DNA of 23,760 bases from Colwellia sp. (GTDB taxonomy: Bacteria > Pseudomonadota > Gammaproteobacteria > Enterobacterales > Alteromonadaceae). The position numbers and the translations under genes are program-made. The notes beneath the pieces were generated by a model that was not told the DNA's origin, did no database searches, and saw only the letters and a program-made list of their open reading frames with translations. Positions within the stretch are counted from its first letter, which is position 1. Every line of letters starts with the position of its first letter. Where the stretch lies: positions 1 through 23,760 of the forward strand of contig DPHE01000020.1 in the NCBI GenBank assembly GCA_003521815.1. Direction: 5' to 3'. This document shows, in pieces, positions 1 to 8,255 of the stretch.

Positions 1-1057
1 AAAAGATACTGGCTTGAATACAAATCCGTGGCCAGTTTTACTTGACCACTACCCTATCCCGAGTTAGCTCAGTATATTTCAAATAGGCCGAAGGTAGTGC
101 ACCGCCTGCCATATTAAGTACATCATGAAAAATTTCCTCTTCATCCATTTATAGATTGAAGGTCTTCTGACTAAACCTTTAACCGTTACGATATTTTCTA
201 CTGGCGGTATAAAAACCACATCGCCCGATTGCAGCATTAAGTCATTAGTTGAGTCGCCACGAATCAATAAATCATATAAATCTAATTTGGTTACTAATTT
301 ACCTGAGCGTTTTAATTGGATATTTCTCAAAGAGCCAATATCATCAATACCACCTGCCGCAAATAATGCGTGAGTAATACTTGATAATGAACTTAAAGTA
401 TATGGACCAAGTTTATAAGCATCACCTAAAACAAATACTCTCATAGAGCGTAAAGAGGCCATACCAATAACGACATCTACCCCTATTATTTTTTCTTTAA
501 TCTTAGCTGTTAATAACTTCTTCATTTCACCGAAAGACAATCCAGCAACAGAAAAAGGACCATGGGATGGAAAAACAACATCACCTTCTCGATTAACATC
601 CAGTTCTAACTCCATATTTTCTTTTCCAAACACTTGGATAGAAATACGGTCACCAAGACCTAAAATATAATTTTCAGGAATGGCAATATCTGATGTAGGT
701 GAAAAAGTGGAAGGCGCATTAGCAAAGACGTCATAGCCAAACGGTTTGATTTCAGTTGGTTTTGCTAATTCGGTTGGTACGGGCGATACAGATGTTTTAT
801 GAACACTATATTCAAATTCTGTATTTCTGGGATAAACAGGAGTCACTTCATTTGAGTTACTAGTTTGGCCAGCTGATAATTGACCTTTAATTGAATTTAG
901 ATCAACTCCCATACTTTTTTGCCAATGCCTGCTGCTGTGAGGCCGGCAACTTTTTAAACTGCTCTATCTGTGCTTGACTTACTTGAGTAGAAATAGCGTG
1001 AGTTGAAAAAGTTAATATTGCAAAAGTAATAAAATGAAAGGTAAGCTTAGTTAACAT
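1..1057 (-). pseudogene. Wza-like SLBB polysaccharide export protein, frameshifted, partial at left edge
   Basis: Periplasmic/outer-membrane polysaccharide export protein (Poly_export plus SLBB domains) that would channel capsule or exopolysaccharide out of the cell. The reading is split over three frames. The first piece (start 1057, ends 902) holds a signal peptide and the segment QIEQFKKLPASQQQALAKKY. The second (912 to 79) continues with GVDLNSIKGQ, then the export domain (YILGLGDRISIQVFG) and a first SLBB domain (VFVLGDAYKLGPYTLSSL). The switch falls at a GGG run at 908-910, as if one G were added. The third piece begins at an AAA run (148-150, as if one A were lost) and reads MDEEEIFHDVLNMAGGALPS, typical of the next SLBB domain; it meets a stop at 38-40. 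The 1057 ATG is preferred to 1132 because the signal peptide begins there. Most likely a decaying gene; sequencing error at two or three sites is the alternative. Confidence 0.8.
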
Positions 1058-1587
1058 TCGGGTTACTTTATTAAAAAGTTTCTTTAGGATAATAATCAGT
1101 AGCGCAAATAGGTTCCTGTAATGCGGTTTCACTAAGTCAATAAAATAGATTTAGTTAGAATAAAAAATGTAGAGCATTCATGCTCAAATCAACTATTTAT
1201 AAGTTTAACAGCATCATAACAAAAAATAGTCCAATATCAGTAAGCATTCACCTACAATCAATCTTATAAAGCATTTGTCTTTACCTAAATGACCATCAGG
1301 TAAGCTGCACAAGTATAATCAGTAAAGCTAATGTAGATTTTATGGCTAGGTTTATTGAATTATTTTATACAATGCCATCACTTCATAGGAAAGATTTCTC
1401 TACATAAAAGAAAATTGTTAATATATTCTTATTTATTCAAACTTGCCATTGAGGTCAAGCACAGGTATAACTTTCGGCTGTTAATCTATTTTAGCACTAT
1501 ATTTATGCGCAAAATCTGTCCTTCATAATAAAAAACCAACACAATGTAATAAAAATCAATACAACATAATGATTTTACGGAGATTTC
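1058..1587. other. Gene-free spacer between divergent genes
   Basis: This 530-base AT-rich stretch separates the broken export gene (minus) from the peptide transporter (plus). I see no convincing coding frame or RNA gene. It must hold the transporter promoter, but no clear -35/-10 pair stands out. A small perfect inverted repeat, GAGCAT-TC-ATGCTC, lies at 1172-1185; it is too short and lacks a T-run, so it is not called a terminator. Confidence 0.5.
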
Positions 1588-3090
1588 ATGTCAACAGCAT
1601 CAACAAAAGATTTTTTGGGCCACCCCAGTGGTCTTAAAACACTTTTTTTTACCGAAATGTGGGAGCGTATGAGTTATTACGGCATGCGCATGTTACTTGT
1701 TTTATTTATGACCGCCACCCTACAAGAAGAAGGATTAGGTTTAACCGTCGCCTCAGCAGCTGCAATTTATGGTCTATACACGGGTAGTGTCTATTTTATG
1801 GGACTGCCTGGTGGTTGGATTGCTGATAGGTTGATTGGTGGACAAAAAGCCATATGGTATGGCGGAATCATCATCATGATCGGCCATATAATTTTAGCAA
1901 TACCTAGCGATTATTCATTTTTAATTGGCTTAACCTTTGTCGTTTTAGGAACAGGCTTATTAAAGCCCAATATTGGTGCCATGGTAGGTCAGTTATATTC
2001 TGATCAAGATATTCGTCGTGATAGTGGTTACGCCATTTATTATATGGGTATTAATATCGGTTCAGTGATTGGTTATGGTGTTTGTGGTTATTTAATGGAG
2101 AATCAAGGTTGGCATTGGGCATTTGGTGCTGCGGCTATAGGTATGGCTTTAGGATTAATTCAATACAAAATCACTATGCCAAATCTTAATGGCATAGGTG
2201 CAAAACCCGTTTATCCATTATCAAAAAAAGCACAAAAACTTAGCTGGACAATTATATACGGGTTTTTAGCTGGTGTAATATTAGTAACTTACATGATATT
2301 TCAAGGTATGCTAACCATTGCACCTGTTACCATTGCTAAATACGTTGCCGTCGCATTTTCTGCTATTTTCGTTATTTATTACGCTACCATTTATTTCTTT
2401 AGTTCATTGTCGGTAGTTGAAAAGAAAAAATTAGTCGCGTTATTAATTATTTGTGTCGCTTCCGCTTGTTTTTGGTCTGGGTTTGAACAGGCCGGTTCTT
2501 CAATGAATTTATTTACTCGCGATTATACCGATCGTATTGTGGGTTCGTTTGAAATACCTACTGGTTGGTTCCAATCATTAAACGCATTCTTTATCGTGTT
2601 GTTATCTCCTTTCTTTGCCGCGTTATGGATCAACTTAGGAAAGAGGCTAGTTAGTCCATCTTATGGAATAAAATGTGCTGTTGGTTTGATTATTATGGCA
2701 AGTGGTTTCTTTGTTATGTTTTTTGCTGCACAACATGCTGCTTCTGGAATGAAAGTTGCCCCCTATTGGTTAGTAGCAACCTATTTTTTACATACTGTTG
2801 GTGAGCTATGTTTGAGCCCTGTAGCCTTAAGCGCAGTGAGCAAATTATCCCCTAAACGCTTTGCAGGACAAATGATGGGAATATTTGTTTTGACTTACTC
2901 CATTGGGAATATCATTTCAGGTTTATTAGCCGGTAATTATGATCCAAACAATGTGTCTCAAATACCTTCACTGTATATTCAAATTAGTTTATTTAGTATT
3001 GGGATTGGTTTGATTATTTTATTGCTAGGGTTTAAATCAAGGTTTTGGGAGAATTTATCCGATGATACAACTACAACAAGTAATACTTAA
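1588..3090 (+). CDS. POT/PTR2-family proton-dependent di/tripeptide transporter
   Basis: Inner-membrane proton-coupled oligopeptide symporter of the major facilitator superfamily. At 500 residues with about 12-14 hydrophobic segments it has the usual family length. The N-terminal POT motif is present (TEMWERMSYYG, residues 22-32, including E23, E26, R27 of the ExxER proton/peptide-coupling motif; the usual F after ER is M28). GTGLLKPNIG matches the second PTR2 signature, and FWSGFEQAGSSMNLF is a typical later helix. The ATG at 1588 follows a TACGGAG ribosome site at 1575-1581. The gene stands alone, with 67 bases to the next gene. Substrate (di-/tripeptides versus other) cannot be told from sequence; E. 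coli homologues are DtpA-D. Confidence 0.93.
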   Translation: MSTASTKDFLGHPSGLKTLFFTEMWERMSYYGMRMLLVLFMTATLQEEGLGLTVASAAAIYGLYTGSVYFMGLPGGWIADRLIGGQKAIWYGGIIIMIGHIILAIPSDYSFLIGLTFVVLGTGLLKPNIGAMVGQLYSDQDIRRDSGYAIYYMGINIGSVIGYGVCGYLMENQGWHWAFGAAAIGMALGLIQYKITMPNLNGIGAKPVYPLSKKAQKLSWTIIYGFLAGVILVTYMIFQGMLTIAPVTIAKYVAVAFSAIFVIYYATIYFFSSLSVVEKKKLVALLIICVASACFWSGFEQAGSSMNLFTRDYTDRIVGSFEIPTGWFQSLNAFFIVLLSPFFAALWINLGKRLVSPSYGIKCAVGLIIMASGFFVMFFAAQHAASGMKVAPYWLVATYFLHTVGELCLSPVALSAVSKLSPKRFAGQMMGIFVLTYSIGNIISGLLAGNYDPNNVSQIPSLYIQISLFSIGIGLIILLLGFKSRFWENLSDDTTTTSNT

Positions 3091-3121
3091 TTAGCACTTG
3101 ATTAGTATTCAGTGGGGTTAT

Positions 3122-3136
3122 CGACACATCCACCTT
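3122..3136 (+). ncRNA. Possible remnant of the 3' part of 6S RNA (ssrS)
   Basis: The 15 bases CGACACATCCACCTT differ at one position from CGACACATTCACCTT in the 3' half of E. coli 6S RNA, as I remember that sequence. They lie just upstream of the cyclo-ligase gene, where ssrS sits in many gammaproteobacteria. Similarity stops after the match, and only 67 bases separate the two flanking genes, so no full 6S gene (about 185 bases) fits. Remnant or coincidence; not a functional RNA call. Confidence 0.25.
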
Positions 3137-3157
3137 TATTTTTAGATTGAGAAAAAA

Positions 3158-3796
3158 ATGAACAATCCTTTATTAATACCTACTGAACTCTATACTAGAG
3201 CGTCAATTAGAGAAACATTACGTGCCAAAAGAAAGTCACTTACCACAACATTTCAAAAAGAAGCCGCCGAAGCATTATTGTTAAGATTAAAAAATGATAT
3301 CGCCGTAAAAGAAGCCAAACACATTGCTTTATATTTGGCCAATAACGGTGAATTGGATCTTAAACCCTTTATTCGTTGGTGTTGGCAGCAAAATAAACAT
3401 ATCTATTTACCCGTTGTTCATCCTTTTTCTAAAGGGAATTTATTATTTTTACGCTATACCCCTCAGTCAACCATGGTGGTTAACCAGTACAATATTAAAG
3501 AACCCAAGCTCGATGTTAGAGACATAAAACCAATTCAACAACTAGATTTGATATTAACTCCTTTGGTTGCCTTTGACTCTACAGGCGCAAGAGTAGGAAT
3601 GGGGGGAGGTTATTATGATAGAACGTTAGCAAACTGGTATAAACAATATTCTCAAAACAAAACTAATATACTATCTGTTATTGGTGTTGCTCATGATTGC
3701 CAACAAATAGCAAAGATTCCCAGTGAGACTTGGGATATTCCACTCCCCAAAATAGTTACACCATCACGCACTATAAAATGCAATTTTCATCCATAA
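3158..3796 (+). CDS. fau: 5-formyltetrahydrofolate cyclo-ligase
   Basis: Cytosolic enzyme that converts 5-formyl-THF and ATP to 5,10-methenyl-THF, returning the storage folate to the one-carbon pool (E. coli YgfA/Fau). The 212-residue protein shows the N-terminal basic ATP-binding segment (RETLRAKRKSL, 18-28), the substrate region around NNGELD (62-67), and the diagnostic GMGGGYYDR loop (147-155) that contacts ATP/Mg. It is slightly longer than the E. coli protein, with a few extra residues at the N terminus. It precedes rpiA and serA on the same strand, as part of the conserved ygfA/serA/rpiA neighbourhood; serine, made through SerA, feeds the same one-carbon pool. Confidence 0.93.
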   Translation: MNNPLLIPTELYTRASIRETLRAKRKSLTTTFQKEAAEALLLRLKNDIAVKEAKHIALYLANNGELDLKPFIRWCWQQNKHIYLPVVHPFSKGNLLFLRYTPQSTMVVNQYNIKEPKLDVRDIKPIQQLDLILTPLVAFDSTGARVGMGGGYYDRTLANWYKQYSQNKTNILSVIGVAHDCQQIAKIPSETWDIPLPKIVTPSRTIKCNFHP

Positions 3797-3822
3797 GACT
3801 TAATGTTTTTTTACATCGCTAC

Positions 3823-3831
3823 TGCTATAAT
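3823..3831 (+). promoter_or_regulatory. Candidate extended -10 promoter for rpiA
   Basis: TGCTATAAT is a perfect -10 hexamer (3826-3831) with the TG extension at 3823-3824, 48 bases before the rpiA ATG. No good -35 hexamer is seen at 17 bases, which is common for extended -10 promoters. Confidence 0.45.
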
Positions 3832-3879
3832 CCACCTCATTAATTCAAGTCATAAACATTACTTTTTTAAGGCATACCA

Positions 3880-4536
3880 ATGACTCAAGACGAGATGAAG
3901 AAAGCAGCAGCAATTAAGGCATTAGAATTTATTGAAAATGATACAATTGTCGGCGTAGGTACAGGCTCAACAGTTAATCATTTTATTGATGCTTTAGCGA
4001 CAATAAAAAACAAAATTGAAGGTGCTGTTTCTAGCTCTGAAGAATCAAGTAAACGGCTGAAAGAACATGGTATTGAAGTTTTTGACCTAAATAATGTTGA
4101 TACATTAGATGTTTATGTTGATGGTGCAGATGAAATAACAAAACATATGAGCATGATAAAAGGTGGTGGCGCTGCGCTAACTCGCGAAAAGATTGTTGCT
4201 GCTGTTGCCAAAAAGTTTATCTGTATCGCTGATGATTCTAAACAAGTTGAACTTCTTGGTGCCTTTCCATTACCCGTAGAAGTTATTCCTATGGCACGAA
4301 GTTATGTAGCCCGTGAGCTAGTCAAGCTGGGGGGAGATCCTGAATACCGCCAAGGCGTAATGACTGATAATGGCAATGTGATTTTAGATGTTCACAATTT
4401 ATCAATTATAGACCCAAAGAAATTAGAAGCTGATATTAACGCAATTGTTGGCGTAGTGACTAATGGCTTATTTGCACAGCGAGGCGCTGATATATTGATT
4501 TTAGGGTCAGAAAACGATGTAACCATTATCGAGTAA
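3880..4536 (+). CDS. rpiA: Ribose-5-phosphate isomerase A
   Basis: Interconverts ribose 5-phosphate and ribulose 5-phosphate in the non-oxidative pentose phosphate pathway (cytosol). At 218 residues it is nearly the same length as E. coli RpiA (219). The phosphate-binding loop GVGTGSTV (25-32), the active-site run VDGADEI (80-86, with D81 and D84), the KGGG loop (K94) and the catalytic glutamate in TREKIV (E103) are all present at the positions used in E. coli. An AAGG ribosome site lies before the ATG. It probably has its own promoter in the 83-base gap after the cyclo-ligase gene. Intact, nothing unusual. Confidence 0.97.
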   Translation: MTQDEMKKAAAIKALEFIENDTIVGVGTGSTVNHFIDALATIKNKIEGAVSSSEESSKRLKEHGIEVFDLNNVDTLDVYVDGADEITKHMSMIKGGGAALTREKIVAAVAKKFICIADDSKQVELLGAFPLPVEVIPMARSYVARELVKLGGDPEYRQGVMTDNGNVILDVHNLSIIDPKKLEADINAIVGVVTNGLFAQRGADILILGSENDVTIIE

Positions 4537-4661
4537 ACTCTCGAATATAATTTTAAAATATATACCTGTGTATTTTCATCTAACGTTGAACGCTTTTTAT
4601 CCATTTAGGTAAAATAAGTACTTTAGAGTCTATACACTATATGCTATCTTACTGGAATTAT

Positions 4662-4685
4662 AGGTATCTAGCCATCTAAACGTAT
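4662..4685 (+). promoter_or_regulatory. Candidate MetJ-like operator: three tandem 8-mers upstream of serA
   Basis: The run AGGTATCT-AGCCATCT-AAACGTAT consists of three adjacent 8-mers matching the met box AGACGTCT at 5, 6 and 6 of 8 positions. MetJ binds two or more adjacent met boxes. The array lies about 75 bases before the serA ATG and just downstream of weak -35/-10 matches (TTTAGA at 4622-4627, TATCTT at 4645-4650), a position suited to repression. Each box is imperfect, so chance is possible. Confidence 0.3.
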
Positions 4686-4758
4686 TTTTACAAGAAAATG
4701 ACTAAGATTCACGTGTTCAAAAATATAAGCGTTAACTTAACGAGCGAAGCGACCCATT

Positions 4759-5994
4759 ATGACTACAAATAAAAACTCATTAGCAAAAGACAAAATTAAG
4801 ATTTTATTACTTGAAGGCGTACATCAAAGTGCCCTTGACGAGCTTACTGCAAAAGGATACTCGAACATCGAGTATATTAAAACCTCACTTAATGAGTCTG
4901 ATTTAATTGAAAAAATTGCAAATGCACACTTTATTGGCATTCGCTCGCGAACTCAATTAACTGCTGAAGTATTAAGTCATGCAAAAAAATTAGTCGCTAT
5001 TGGTTGCTTTTGCATTGGTACTAACCAAGTTGACACCGTGGCAGCACAGGAATTAGGCATCCCTGTTTTTAATGCCCCGTTTTCAAATACTCGTTCAGTT
5101 GCTGAATTGGTACTTGGTGAAACTTTATTACTACTACGCGGCATCCCTGAAAAGAGCGCCAAGGCACATCGCGGAGAATGGCTTAAATCAGCTGTTGGTT
5201 CAGTAGAGGCTCGCGGAAAAACTTTAGGTATTATTGGTTACGGTCATATTGGTACACAACTTGGCATTTTGGCTGAAACGTTAGGAATGCGCGTACGTTT
5301 TTATGATATTGAAACAAAACTTCCATTAGGCAATGCAAGTCAAGCAGCGTCATTAGATGCTTTGCTTGCTGAATCTGATGTAGTGAGCTTGCATGTGCCA
5401 GAAACACCACAAACACAATACATGATTAGTTCAGCTCAATTTGAAGCAATGAAATCAGGGGCCGTATTTATTAACGCTTCTCGTGGAACTGTTGTAGACA
5501 TTGATGCGTTAGCAGACGCTTTATCTCAGAAAAAAGTAGCGGGTGCTGCCATCGACGTATTCCCTGTTGAACCAAAAGGTAATGATGATGAGTTTGTCTC
5601 ACCATTACGTGGCTTTGATAATGTTATTTTAACACCCCATATTGGTGGTAGTACTAAAGAAGCCCAAGAAAATATTGGTTTAGAAGTAGCAAGTAAATTA
5701 GCCAAATATTCAGACAATGGTTCAAGCTTATCCGCCGTTAATTTTCCTGAAGTATCACTGCCTCAGCACGTGAATGCTAGTCGATTATTACACATTCATC
5801 ACAACCAACCGGGTGTGTTGACGAAAATTAACCAAGCGTTTGCCGAACACGGTATTAACATTGCTGCTCAGTACTTACAAACTGATGATAAAATTGGTTA
5901 TGTGGTTATTGATATTGAATCTGCTGACAGTGCCCAAGCACTTAAAGCATTAAAAGCAATTGATGGTACTATCCGCGCAAGAATATTGCATTAA
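4759..5994 (+). CDS. serA: D-3-phosphoglycerate dehydrogenase
   Basis: First step of phosphorylated serine biosynthesis: 3-phosphoglycerate plus NAD+ gives 3-phosphohydroxypyruvate. The 411-residue protein is the short, ACT-containing type like E. coli (410). The NAD-binding GxGxxG is GYGHIG (160-165). The catalytic triad is R242 (in NASRGTVV), E271 (in PVEPKG) and H294 (in TPHIGGST). The C-terminal ACT domain starts about residue 341; H347, N349 and N367 match the residues that bind the feedback inhibitor L-serine in E. coli, so serine inhibition is expected. The 222-base upstream gap suggests its own promoter, with a candidate MetJ-like array. A strong hairpin terminator follows. Confidence 0.97.
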   Translation: MTTNKNSLAKDKIKILLLEGVHQSALDELTAKGYSNIEYIKTSLNESDLIEKIANAHFIGIRSRTQLTAEVLSHAKKLVAIGCFCIGTNQVDTVAAQELGIPVFNAPFSNTRSVAELVLGETLLLLRGIPEKSAKAHRGEWLKSAVGSVEARGKTLGIIGYGHIGTQLGILAETLGMRVRFYDIETKLPLGNASQAASLDALLAESDVVSLHVPETPQTQYMISSAQFEAMKSGAVFINASRGTVVDIDALADALSQKKVAGAAIDVFPVEPKGNDDEFVSPLRGFDNVILTPHIGGSTKEAQENIGLEVASKLAKYSDNGSSLSAVNFPEVSLPQHVNASRLLHIHHNQPGVLTKINQAFAEHGINIAAQYLQTDDKIGYVVIDIESADSAQALKALKAIDGTIRARILH

Positions 5995-6033
5995 TAGGTT
6001 AGTTATACCCACTCTATTAATTGTTATTTTAAT

Positions 6034-6060
6034 AAAAAAGAGATCTATGATCTCTTTTTT
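6034..6060. terminator. Bidirectional rho-independent terminator after serA
   Basis: Perfect 12-bp inverted repeat: AAAAAAGAGATC, loop TAT, GATCTCTTTTTT. The A-run on one side and T-run on the other let it end serA on the plus strand and, in principle, tyrR on the minus strand, whose stop lies about 110 bases away. Confidence 0.88.
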
Positions 6061-6172
6061 ATTACTATTTACCCATCATTTTCTTATTGCCTTAACACAA
6101 TTATACCCCGACAAGTTCCCTACCTATTCCATTGAGTTTATTGGCCTATAAAACAACAAGTATTGGTATTGA

Positions 6173-7741
6173 TTAGATTTTAACTTTTTTCTTGTTAATA
6201 TCATACTCTCGCAATTTGTTAGCAATAGCTGTATGACTTAAGCCCAGTTTTTTAGCTAATTGTCTTGTACTTGGGTAGGCTGGGTAAAGCTTGCGTAGTA
6301 AATCAGCTTCGAATTTTTTAACGGCCGCATCTAACGTTCCTTCAAACCCTTGCTCTAAATAACCGTGTTCACGAGTATAAGCAGGAAGCTGTAAATGTTC
6401 GATTTCAATTTCATTCCCCTCAAGCAATGAAGCCGATCTTGTTAATACATTTTCTAATTGTCTCACATTACCTGGCCACGGATAATGTACAATAAAATCA
6501 CGACACTCAGGCGTTATGTTCAGATTTGATCTACCTATTTTCTGCCCCGCATGCACAATAAAAAGTTCCGCTAAGGGTAAAATATCGCTATGACGATCTC
6601 TTAGTGGCGGAATATTTAAGCCAAACACATTCAAGCGATAATAGAGATCTTCTCTAAATTTATCAATAGAAACTAAGTTAAGTAAATCTTTGTTTGTGGA
6701 ACTGATAATACGTACATTTACCGTCACTTCTTGCTCTGAATCAACTCGTCTAAAGCTGCCATTTTGAATGACACGCAAAAGCTTGCTTTGCAGTTTAGTT
6801 GACATTTCACCGACTTCATCAAGAAAAACACTCCCGCCATCAGCCAGCTCAAAAATACCACGTTTACTTTCTTTATGATTTTTTTCACCCACACCAAATA
6901 ATTCTGATTCAGCAACATCGTCAGGTAAAGCCGCACAATTAAGCGTCATAAAGGGTTGTTCTGCTCGTTCACTTGCCTCATGACATGCACGAGCTAAAAG
7001 TTCTTTCCCTGTACCTGTTTCACCTATAATCAAAATAGAGGCATCAAGTTGAGACATACGTTTAGCTTCACGAATAACTTTACGCATACAGCTACTGCTA
7101 GCTTGTATACCTGAAAAAGTATTTTCATTAGGTTCTTTAAACGCATTAATTTGTTGACCAAGTCGTGCTTCAGATTTAAGAATAAGCATGGCTCCCGCCA
7201 AAACATGCTTATTATCCCCTGTGCTTTCATCATTCTCATTGGCAACATTAATCGGCATAATATCGGCAACAAAATCCTCTCCTTGGAATTTTACACGGCG
7301 AGTTTGTGCAAGCATATCCGCATTACCTAGCCAACCAGTTAAATTAAAATCTTTAAACCACTGGCTAATATGCTGACCTTTAACCGCCTCTTCATTACAT
7401 CCCATAATTAAAGAAGCGATATTATTAACAATGCGAACTTTGCCTTTAACATCAATAAAAATAAAAGGATCGGGAAAGGTTTTAATTAACGTAACCAATT
7501 CATTACGCTCACGCTCAGAAGGCATGTAAGGCGTGATTTTTACGTCCTCAACACCTTCAAGCAAGCGTAATTGAGGCATAAATTTTTGTAGTTCGGAGAA
7601 CTCTAAACCAGGAGTGTTGATGAAAATTCGGCCAGATTGTTTAAATTCAATACCACGCACATTTATACCGTGGTCAACAAAAGTACCTAATATTTTTTGC
7701 CCCATACCAACACGGTCATGACAAGTAATTTCCAAACGCAT
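6173..7741 (-). CDS. tyrR: TyrR, aromatic amino-acid regulator
   Basis: DNA-binding regulator of aromatic amino-acid biosynthesis, transport and degradation. Order of domains: N-terminal ACT (1-72), PAS (about 78-130), AAA+ sigma54-interaction domain with Walker A GETGTGKE (240-247) and FLDEVGEM as Walker B, and a C-terminal helix-turn-helix (STRQLAKKLGLSHTAIANKL). The GAFTGA loop needed for sigma54 contact is missing: after ESELFG comes VGEKNHKESKRG. This is also the case in E. coli TyrR, which works with sigma70. The start at 7741 (MRLEITCHDR) is chosen because TyrR proteins begin with this MRLE segment and AAAGG lies just upstream; an ATG at 7807 would add 22 residues absent from the family and run through the TYR box. 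Length 522, versus 513 in E. coli. Confidence 0.95.
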   Translation of the reverse strand: MRLEITCHDRVGMGQKILGTFVDHGINVRGIEFKQSGRIFINTPGLEFSELQKFMPQLRLLEGVEDVKITPYMPSERERNELVTLIKTFPDPFIFIDVKGKVRIVNNIASLIMGCNEEAVKGQHISQWFKDFNLTGWLGNADMLAQTRRVKFQGEDFVADIMPINVANENDESTGDNKHVLAGAMLILKSEARLGQQINAFKEPNENTFSGIQASSSCMRKVIREAKRMSQLDASILIIGETGTGKELLARACHEASERAEQPFMTLNCAALPDDVAESELFGVGEKNHKESKRGIFELADGGSVFLDEVGEMSTKLQSKLLRVIQNGSFRRVDSEQEVTVNVRIISSTNKDLLNLVSIDKFREDLYYRLNVFGLNIPPLRDRHSDILPLAELFIVHAGQKIGRSNLNITPECRDFIVHYPWPGNVRQLENVLTRSASLLEGNEIEIEHLQLPAYTREHGYLEQGFEGTLDAAVKKFEADLLRKLYPAYPSTRQLAKKLGLSHTAIANKLREYDINKKKVKI

Positions 7742-7782
7742 GCAAAAAGCCTTTCTATCTAGTCGGTCCAATAAAAAACTAT

Positions 7783-7800
7783 TGTAAACTAATTTGTACA
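7783..7800. promoter_or_regulatory. TYR box upstream of tyrR (probable autoregulation)
   Basis: TGTAAA-N6-TGTACA matches the TyrR site consensus TGTAAA-N6-TTTACA at 11 of 12 fixed positions. It lies about 42 bases before the preferred tyrR start, where a repressor would cover the promoter or early transcript. TyrR represses its own gene in E. coli, so the same is inferred here. Confidence 0.65.
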
Positions 7801-7807
7801 ACAACAA

Positions 7808-7835
7808 ACCCTTAATAATAAATATTATTAAGGGT
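7808..7835. terminator. Hairpin between phhB and tyrR (terminator-like)
   Basis: Perfect 12-bp stem ACCCTTAATAAT / ATTATTAAGGGT with a 4-base loop (AAAT), 52 bases after the phhB stop. On the minus strand it is followed by TTTGTTGTTGT, a weak T-tract, so it may partly end the ycjX-ycjF-phhB transcript before tyrR. The TYR box begins a few bases further on. Confidence 0.45.
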
Positions 7836-7887
7836 GACTAAAATGTTTTTCAGCCGAACATAATGCACCTATATTGTATATAACCTG

Positions 7888-8226
7888 TTATACCAATTGG
7901 TCTGTTTTTGCCGCACAAATAAAGTCATTTTTATGTAAGCCACCAATAGAGTGTGTCCACCATGTTACCGTAACTTTACCCCATTCAAGTAAAATAGACG
8001 GATGATGAAATTCGGTTTCAGCGAGTTCACTCACTTTGTTGACAAATAACCAAGCTAGCTTAAAATTTTTAAAGTTGTACTCTCGTGCTAACATCATCAC
8101 GTTATCACGTATTTGAGGAGTCCAATCTGGAACTTGATTGAGTAACTGCTTTAATTCATCATCACTCAGTTTAGGGGCTTCAACATGACATGATTCACAT
8201 TGCTGTACTGATAATTCTTCACTCAT
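7888..8226 (-). CDS. phhB: Pterin-4a-carbinolamine dehydratase
   Basis: Dehydrates 4a-hydroxytetrahydrobiopterin-type cofactor so that the pterin used by phenylalanine hydroxylase (PhhA) can be recycled. The 112-residue protein has the family core: W35 in VPDWTP, the active-site EFHHPSILLEWGKVTVTWWTH segment (histidine pair, then the WTH motif) and the closing GGLHKNDFICAAK. The N-terminal CESCH (residues 10-14) is common in proteobacterial PhhB. GGAGAAG precedes the ATG. It lies 29 bases after ycjF and directly upstream of tyrR; no phhA is in the window. Its last codons (DQLV, stop) overlap a 10-base palindrome, ACCAATTGGT at 7892-7901. Confidence 0.93.
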   Translation of the reverse strand: MSEELSVQQCESCHVEAPKLSDDELKQLLNQVPDWTPQIRDNVMMLAREYNFKNFKLAWLFVNKVSELAETEFHHPSILLEWGKVTVTWWTHSIGGLHKNDFICAAKTDQLV

Positions 8227-8255
8227 TTTACTTCTCCACTGTCACTTAGTTTTAC

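Noticed and set aside
5960..6151. 63-codon plus-strand frame across the end of serA
   Set aside because: It runs straight through the serA terminator hairpin and overlaps the conserved serA end; no ribosome site.
7742..7807. 22-residue N-terminal extension of TyrR
   Set aside because: The family begins at MRLE; the extension would cover the TYR box and lacks a ribosome site as good as AAAGG before 7741.
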